Source of the DNA: Actinomycetes bacterium
GTDB lineage: Bacteria; Actinomycetota; Acidimicrobiia; Acidimicrobiales; Palsa-688
NCBI GenBank assembly: GCA_021827225.1
Contig: JAKAXG010000102.1
Coordinates: 1-9,865 of the forward strand
Length of the DNA: 9,865 nt
Direction of reading: 5' to 3'
Shown: positions 6,683 to 9,865 of the stretch, one piece after another
How the letters are laid out: every line of letters begins with the position of its first letter
Numbering within the stretch: the first letter of the stretch is position 1
Made by a program: the position numbers and the translations under genes
Notes under the pieces: generated by a model
Told to the model about the DNA's origin: nothing
Database searches by the model: none
What the model saw: only the letters and a program-made list of their open reading frames with translations

Positions 6683-7359
6683 CAGGAGACCACCTCCAGG
6701 AACCCGTCCATGTAACCGACGGTCTGCATGGGGCCGCCGTTGCCGAACAGGTAGCCGAGACCGCAAGGCACGAAGCACTGCCAGGGGTACTGGCCCGGGC
6801 CTGGGGTGGTGAAGGAGAACCGGACCGTGTTTCTAGCCGACTTGGAGTCGCAGGGAGCAACGCTGCACATATTCGTTGCGTTGGGATCCACCCCAGGGAG
6901 AGGGACGTTGATGCCGAGCGACGGTACCGAGAAGGTATGGCCCACCCCATTGCCGGAGTTGGAATCGACCAGCGAGATGTCCTTACCGTTGACCGCGGCG
7001 CGGTTGCCGGTGGTTCCGGTGACCAACCCCACCTGCTGGTTGCGCAGGGGGCTGCCCGAGTCGTACTGATCGATCGTGACGTCGATCTTCGTGTGGGCGG
7101 GAAGTTGCCAGATGGTCGTGTGGACCCACTTACCCTGCGGATTCTGCACGAGGTAGGACACCCACGTCGGGTGCACCCCGAATCCGATGCTGCCGACCGT
7201 CTGCACGTGCAGCTCCACCGGCTGGCCGGCTCGGTGGCCCGCCGCGAAGTTGGCCTTGGGAGGGGACGACCTCAGGAAGTCGGCCACTGTCAGGACGACC
7301 AGGGCAACAGCCACTCCGAGTAGACCCAGAAATACCGCCAGTCGAGCTGTCCGCGACAA
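6682..7359 (-). CDS. Membrane-anchored COX2-like cupredoxin protein
   Basis: This is the first gene of the oxidase operon. The 225-residue product has an N-terminal anchor at about 7-28 and an extracytoplasmic beta-rich domain. HTFSVPSLGINV (141-152) parallels the first-ligand region of the neighbouring CtaC (HDFWAYQLGVKA), and WQCFVPCGLGY (193-203) parallels its CX3C CuA loop (VRCDELCGLWH). The His following the second Cys is replaced by Y203, and the loop continues GNGGPMQTVGYMDG (M211, M217), so a full CuA set is not seen. A second Cys pair, C165 and C170, could form a disulfide. A mononuclear copper site with H141, Cys and Met, or a degenerate CuA domain, are both possible. It probably acts as electron donor or accessory subunit to CuA; this is inferred from family and position. 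The TTG start at 7359 is supported by GGGAGGGAG 7 bases upstream. Confidence 0.78.
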   Translation of the reverse strand: MSRTARLAVFLGLLGVAVALVVLTVADFLRSSPPKANFAAGHRAGQPVELHVQTVGSIGFGVHPTWVSYLVQNPQGKWVHTTIWQLPAHTKIDVTIDQYDSGSPLRNQQVGLVTGTTGNRAAVNGKDISLVDSNSGNGVGHTFSVPSLGINVPLPGVDPNATNMCSVAPCDSKSARNTVRFSFTTPGPGQYPWQCFVPCGLGYLFGNGGPMQTVGYMDGFLEVVS

Positions 7360-7366
7360 AAGCTAT

Positions 7367-7375
7367 CTCCCTCCC
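7367..7375 (-). promoter_or_regulatory. Ribosome binding site fixing a TTG start
   Basis: On the minus strand GGGAGGGAG lies 7 bases upstream of TTG 7359. No ATG or GTG gives a better start, so this site decides the start of the cupredoxin gene. Confidence 0.65.
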
Positions 7376-7423
7376 AGTCCGCCGATCACAGCCCGATAGC
7401 TGAGGCGTCAGAATTCGGGCGGA

Positions 7424-7453
7424 AAGCTATGCGGTCACCCAACAGGCCGTCAA
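7424..7453 (-). promoter_or_regulatory. Candidate promoter of the oxidase operon
   Basis: On the minus strand TTGACG (7453-7448) and TAGCTT (7429-7424) are separated by 18 bases, resembling a vegetative actinobacterial -35/-10 pair (TTGACN, TANNNT). Transcription would begin near 7417, giving a leader of roughly 58 bases before the cupredoxin start. The site lies in the 208-base divergent gap between the operon and the second SCO gene. In that gap I saw only a weak TAGGCT (7501-7506) without a clear -35 for the plus direction. Prediction from sequence only. Confidence 0.4.
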
Positions 7454-7567
7454 GTATTTCCCAAGAATTCTCTGGTGCTACGCGGCGGCCCTCGAGGCAT
7501 TAGGCTCTGCCCGTGTGGGTGAGGTAGATGCACCAATTTGCGCCTTTTGCCCGTTGAGAGGGGTCCG

Positions 7568-8488
7568 ATGGGCGAATTAGACGGTGTATCTGTCACTACA
7601 CAGAGCGCGTTCGAGCACAATCCGAGGGGCGTTTCCCGGGCCGACGCCTTCGCCCAGGGACCTCCCGGGCTTCCCAAGGCATTGGCCCTCTACACCGTTG
7701 CCGCCGTCCTGGCGCTGGGCGTGGGAGGCCTCCTGCTGGGCCGGGTCTTCAGCGCTGTCGGCCTCAACCCGACGCCAGCTCCCAAGACTTCTTCGGGCGC
7801 CACCTCTTCACACTCGGCTACGCCGGTGACGGCGACTCCGAGCTCACCGCCAGTTGCACCCTCGATCCCTTCGGGTTCACCCGCTCCCTCTTCCCGGGCG
7901 GCATTGCCAGGAGTTTCAGCCGGTGACTCGGCGCTCATGGACCTCACTGACGTCGGACCGAAACCCGCACCTCAGCTATCGCTCTCAGCCGGACCTGGTC
8001 GTCCCCTCTCCCTCTCGCAGTTCTCGGGGAAGGTGGTGGTGGTTACCTTCTTCGACGAACCCTGCGATGACATCTGCCCGGTTCTGGCGTCGGAGATCAC
8101 CTCGGCGGACGCCGCCCTCGGGCCGTCGGCCCAGCGGGTGGCCTTCATCACTGTGGACACCGACCCGCTGGTCGCGGCGAAGTGGCCGTCATCCAGCCGT
8201 ATCTTCGCTGGCCGGCCGGCGCCGACCAACTGGACGTTCGCCAGCGGGACGCTGCAGCAGTTGAATCATGCTTGGCTTGACTACGGCATCACGGTTGACG
8301 TGTTCCGCTCCTCGAACACGGTCACCCACAACGACTTGATGTACTTCATTGATCCCAGAGGAAGGTTGAGGTACCTGAGCACTCCCTTTGCCAACGAGCT
8401 CTCAGCCGGCAGGTACACGCTGCCGGCCGAGACGATCGCCAGATGGGGTCACGCCATAGCGGACGTGACCACCGGGCTGTTGCCATGA
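7568..8488 (+). CDS. SCO1/SenC family copper chaperone (copy 2, long linker)
   Basis: This second SCO-type chaperone is divergent from the oxidase operon. From ATG 7568 it has 306 residues: a cytoplasmic N-terminus, one membrane anchor at about 38-61, a Ser/Thr/Pro-rich linker at about 66-112, then the thioredoxin-like domain from about 125. The copper site is intact, with C166 and C170 in CDDICP and the distal His at H254 in THND. Parallels to copy 1 include YGITVDV (YGISVDA), the segment around the distal His, and WGHAIADV near the C-terminus. ATG 7568 is preferred over in-frame TTG 7538 because AGAGGGG lies 4 bases upstream. The long low-complexity linker may let the domain reach its target further from the membrane. 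The 3' end overlaps the next gene as ATGA. It likely serves CuA assembly; which SCO copy does what cannot be read from sequence. Confidence 0.91.
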   Translation: MGELDGVSVTTQSAFEHNPRGVSRADAFAQGPPGLPKALALYTVAAVLALGVGGLLLGRVFSAVGLNPTPAPKTSSGATSSHSATPVTATPSSPPVAPSIPSGSPAPSSRAALPGVSAGDSALMDLTDVGPKPAPQLSLSAGPGRPLSLSQFSGKVVVVTFFDEPCDDICPVLASEITSADAALGPSAQRVAFITVDTDPLVAAKWPSSSRIFAGRPAPTNWTFASGTLQQLNHAWLDYGITVDVFRSSNTVTHNDLMYFIDPRGRLRYLSTPFANELSAGRYTLPAETIARWGHAIADVTTGLLP

Positions 8489-9147
8489 CGCAGCTTGCTT
8501 CTCACCGGCCACCCGCCACTCTTCCTGCCGCAGGTGCCGACAGGGCGTCGCGGTCGAGGCGCCGCCCCCTGCTGTGGGGTGCTGGTATCGCCGCACTGGT
8601 CGGTGCCTGCGTGCTGGTGGACCTGCCTCAGCACACGTCCCACTCCAGTCAGGTCTCGGCCGCTGTCAGCGTCGTGAAGCAGATCAACTCTGACCTGGCG
8701 CCGTGCACCTATGCCGTCAAGGAGGCCGTCGCCATCGAGTCAGCCCTTTCCAGTGGCACGATGGCGCCGGCCGATCGGGCGAGGGTGCCTGGGCTGCTGC
8801 GCGATGACCAGAACGCCTGCGCCTTCACCGACAGCAGCATCAACAGCCTGGCCGGCCTGGAGGTCCCGGGCACCGCCGCGGGCAACCATCTCGCCAACGC
8901 AGTGAGTAGCGCCACCATGTGGGCCTCCTCGGACGCTCTCGGCACCGTCGAAGCCGTCCAGAGGCTGGTATCGGATCCGGGCGACGGGGCGGCCCGAACC
9001 AGGATGGCCAGCTTCGAACGGATGATGCTGGCGGACCGGGCGGCCGCCGTATCCCAGGTGGACGCAGCCGGGACCATCCTCGGTGCCCGGCTACCGGCGC
9101 TGGTGCTGCCGATCATCACCGCCGGCTCCCCCCAGCCGACCCCCTAG
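8485..9147 (+). CDS. Membrane-anchored extracytoplasmic protein, unknown function
   Basis: I do not recognise this family. From ATG 8485 the product has 220 residues: a basic N-terminus (SRSRRRP at 22-28), one membrane anchor at about 29-47, and an outside domain that looks mostly alpha-helical and Ala/Ser-rich. Two cysteines, C74 (APCTY) and C112 (NACAF), could form a disulfide. There is no CXXC, heme or copper motif. The C-terminal helix (about 195-212) is hydrophobic and followed by a Pro-rich tail. The ATG overlaps the SCO stop codon (ATGA), so the two are almost certainly co-translated, which suggests a role in copper handling or oxidase assembly. That role is inference only. The gene ends 23 bases from the convergent ctaG stop, with no clear terminator. 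Confidence 0.76.
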   Translation: MTQLASHRPPATLPAAGADRASRSRRRPLLWGAGIAALVGACVLVDLPQHTSHSSQVSAAVSVVKQINSDLAPCTYAVKEAVAIESALSSGTMAPADRARVPGLLRDDQNACAFTDSSINSLAGLEVPGTAAGNHLANAVSSATMWASSDALGTVEAVQRLVSDPGDGAARTRMASFERMMLADRAAAVSQVDAAGTILGARLPALVLPIITAGSPQPTP

Positions 9148-9170
9148 CGGCTCATCGCAGCCAGAGGCTG

Positions 9171-9865
9171 TCACCAGCGTTTCGCCTCATCGCCGGGCCG
9201 GCGCTGCAACCGTCGCTCGCTCCCCAGGTCGGCGACGGTGAGCACGGGCCGGCGCAGGAGGCGCTCCAAGGCCTCCGAAGGCCCGCCCTCCTCCCGCAGG
9301 AAGCGTCCGATGGCCACGATCAGGGCGGGGAGAGCCCACAGATCTCCGCACACCCAGAGGATCGAGGCCCCGATCTGCTGGTCGGCGAACGGGGAAAGCG
9401 TGACTCCCGGCAGGTTGTTGTAGACCGGGTACCACGAGACGCTGGTCATCAGGCTCATCGAGATGGCGATGACCACCATCACCGTGTTGGTGACGATCAG
9501 CATCTCGGCCTGCCGCAGCGATGACAAGCGCAGCCGGAGTGGGTAGGAGGGGATCACCTGCATCCAGAAAAGAACGCCGGTGACGAAGAGGCTGCCGTGT
9601 TCCAGCCAGATGTGCACGAACCCGTTGCGGTAGCCGAGATCGAACAGGACAGGCACGTGCCACATCACCATGGCGGCGTTGAACCCCAGTACCGCGGCCA
9701 GGGGGCTGAGAGCCACCCGTCCCAACACCCGGAGGGGACCGGCGGACGGGGACAGCATGACGAAGCGGCCGAGGGACCGCCGCGCATCGACCGGCAGCGC
9801 GTGGGCCAGCGGGAGCCAGGGTGCCCCGGCCACGATCAGAGACGGGGCGGCGAACATGAGCAGCA
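9171..9865 (-). CDS. ctaG: Cytochrome c oxidase assembly factor CtaG (5' end beyond window)
   Basis: The caa3_CtaG family of polytopic membrane proteins takes part in copper delivery and assembly of heme-copper oxidases. About 231 C-terminal codons are visible. Several helices can be seen, with histidine-containing motifs WHVPVLFDLGY and FVHIWLEHGSL, then FWMQVIPSYP, SWYPVY and SPFADQQIGASILWVCGDLW, the last a hallmark of the family. The cytoplasmic tail after the last helix is Arg/Glu-rich. The frame is open through the right edge, where Leu codons precede the first visible Met (9857). That Met sits in a helix, so it is internal and the gene begins outside the window. It is convergent with the unknown gene on the plus strand. 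The short CtaG-like gene at 2225 is its diverged paralogue. Confidence 0.9.
   Translation of the reverse strand, partial: LLMFAAPSLIVAGAPWLPLAHALPVDARRSLGRFVMLSPSAGPLRVLGRVALSPLAAVLGFNAAMVMWHVPVLFDLGYRNGFVHIWLEHGSLFVTGVLFWMQVIPSYPLRLRLSSLRQAEMLIVTNTVMVVIAISMSLMTSVSWYPVYNNLPGVTLSPFADQQIGASILWVCGDLWALPALIVAIGRFLREEGGPSEALERLLRRPVLTVADLGSERRLQRRPGDEAKRW

Noticed and set aside
5862..6950. Long minus-strand frame spanning ctaC and the cupredoxin gene
   Set aside because: It is a frame shadow; both real genes have CuA or CuA-like motifs and supported starts.
9158..9170. Small inverted repeat CAGCC-AGA-GGCTG between convergent genes, possible terminator
   Set aside because: The stem is only 5 pairs with a 3-base loop and no T-run follows on either strand, so it is too weak to call.

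Overview
The window is GC-rich, densely coded DNA whose gene content and order point to a high-GC actinobacterium. Acidimicrobiia or a relative is a guess from overall style and not a proven placement. Nearly all of it is an aerobic respiration locus: the structural genes of an aa3-type (A-family) heme-copper cytochrome c oxidase together with genes for its heme and copper maturation. No RNA genes, insertion sequences, CRISPR arrays or phage genes were seen, and no gap between genes exceeds about 210 bases.

Left edge (1-1303, + strand): a small four-helix membrane protein of unknown function, whose frame is open to the window edge, is followed by a SCO/SenC copper chaperone with an intact CX3C...H copper site. 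The chaperone ends 16 bases from the convergent end of ctaB.

Centre (7454-1320, - strand): seven genes run as one apparent operon. A candidate promoter lies at about 7424-7453. In transcription order the genes are a membrane-anchored COX2-like cupredoxin (TTG start, strong ribosome binding site), ctaC (subunit II, full CuA site), ctaD (subunit I), ctaE (subunit III), an unlisted 35-residue single-helix protein, a short histidine-poor CtaG-like protein, and ctaB (heme O synthase). Most junctions are tight: TGATG overlaps at cupredoxin/ctaC and CtaG-like/ctaB, and the ctaE ribosome binding site overlaps the ctaD stop codon.

Right part (7568-9865): a second SCO protein with a long Ser/Pro/Thr linker is transcribed divergently from the oxidase operon. 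It overlaps by ATGA with an unrecognised anchored extracytoplasmic protein. The window closes with the 3' part of a conventional ctaG copper-delivery gene on the - strand, cut by the right edge.

Together the genes make heme O (CtaB), deliver copper to CuB (CtaG) and CuA (two SCO proteins), and build subunits I-III plus probable accessory proteins. The cupredoxin may be the electron donor or a CuA-like accessory subunit. The most unusual feature is the subunit I sequence. Heme, CuB and Tyr ligands are all kept, but residues that define both proton channels are replaced (D132 to Arg, N139 to Glu, K362 to Ile, Rhodobacter numbering). It also has an extra two-helix N-terminal hairpin, a diverged subunit III, and a CtaG paralogue that has lost the family's histidines.
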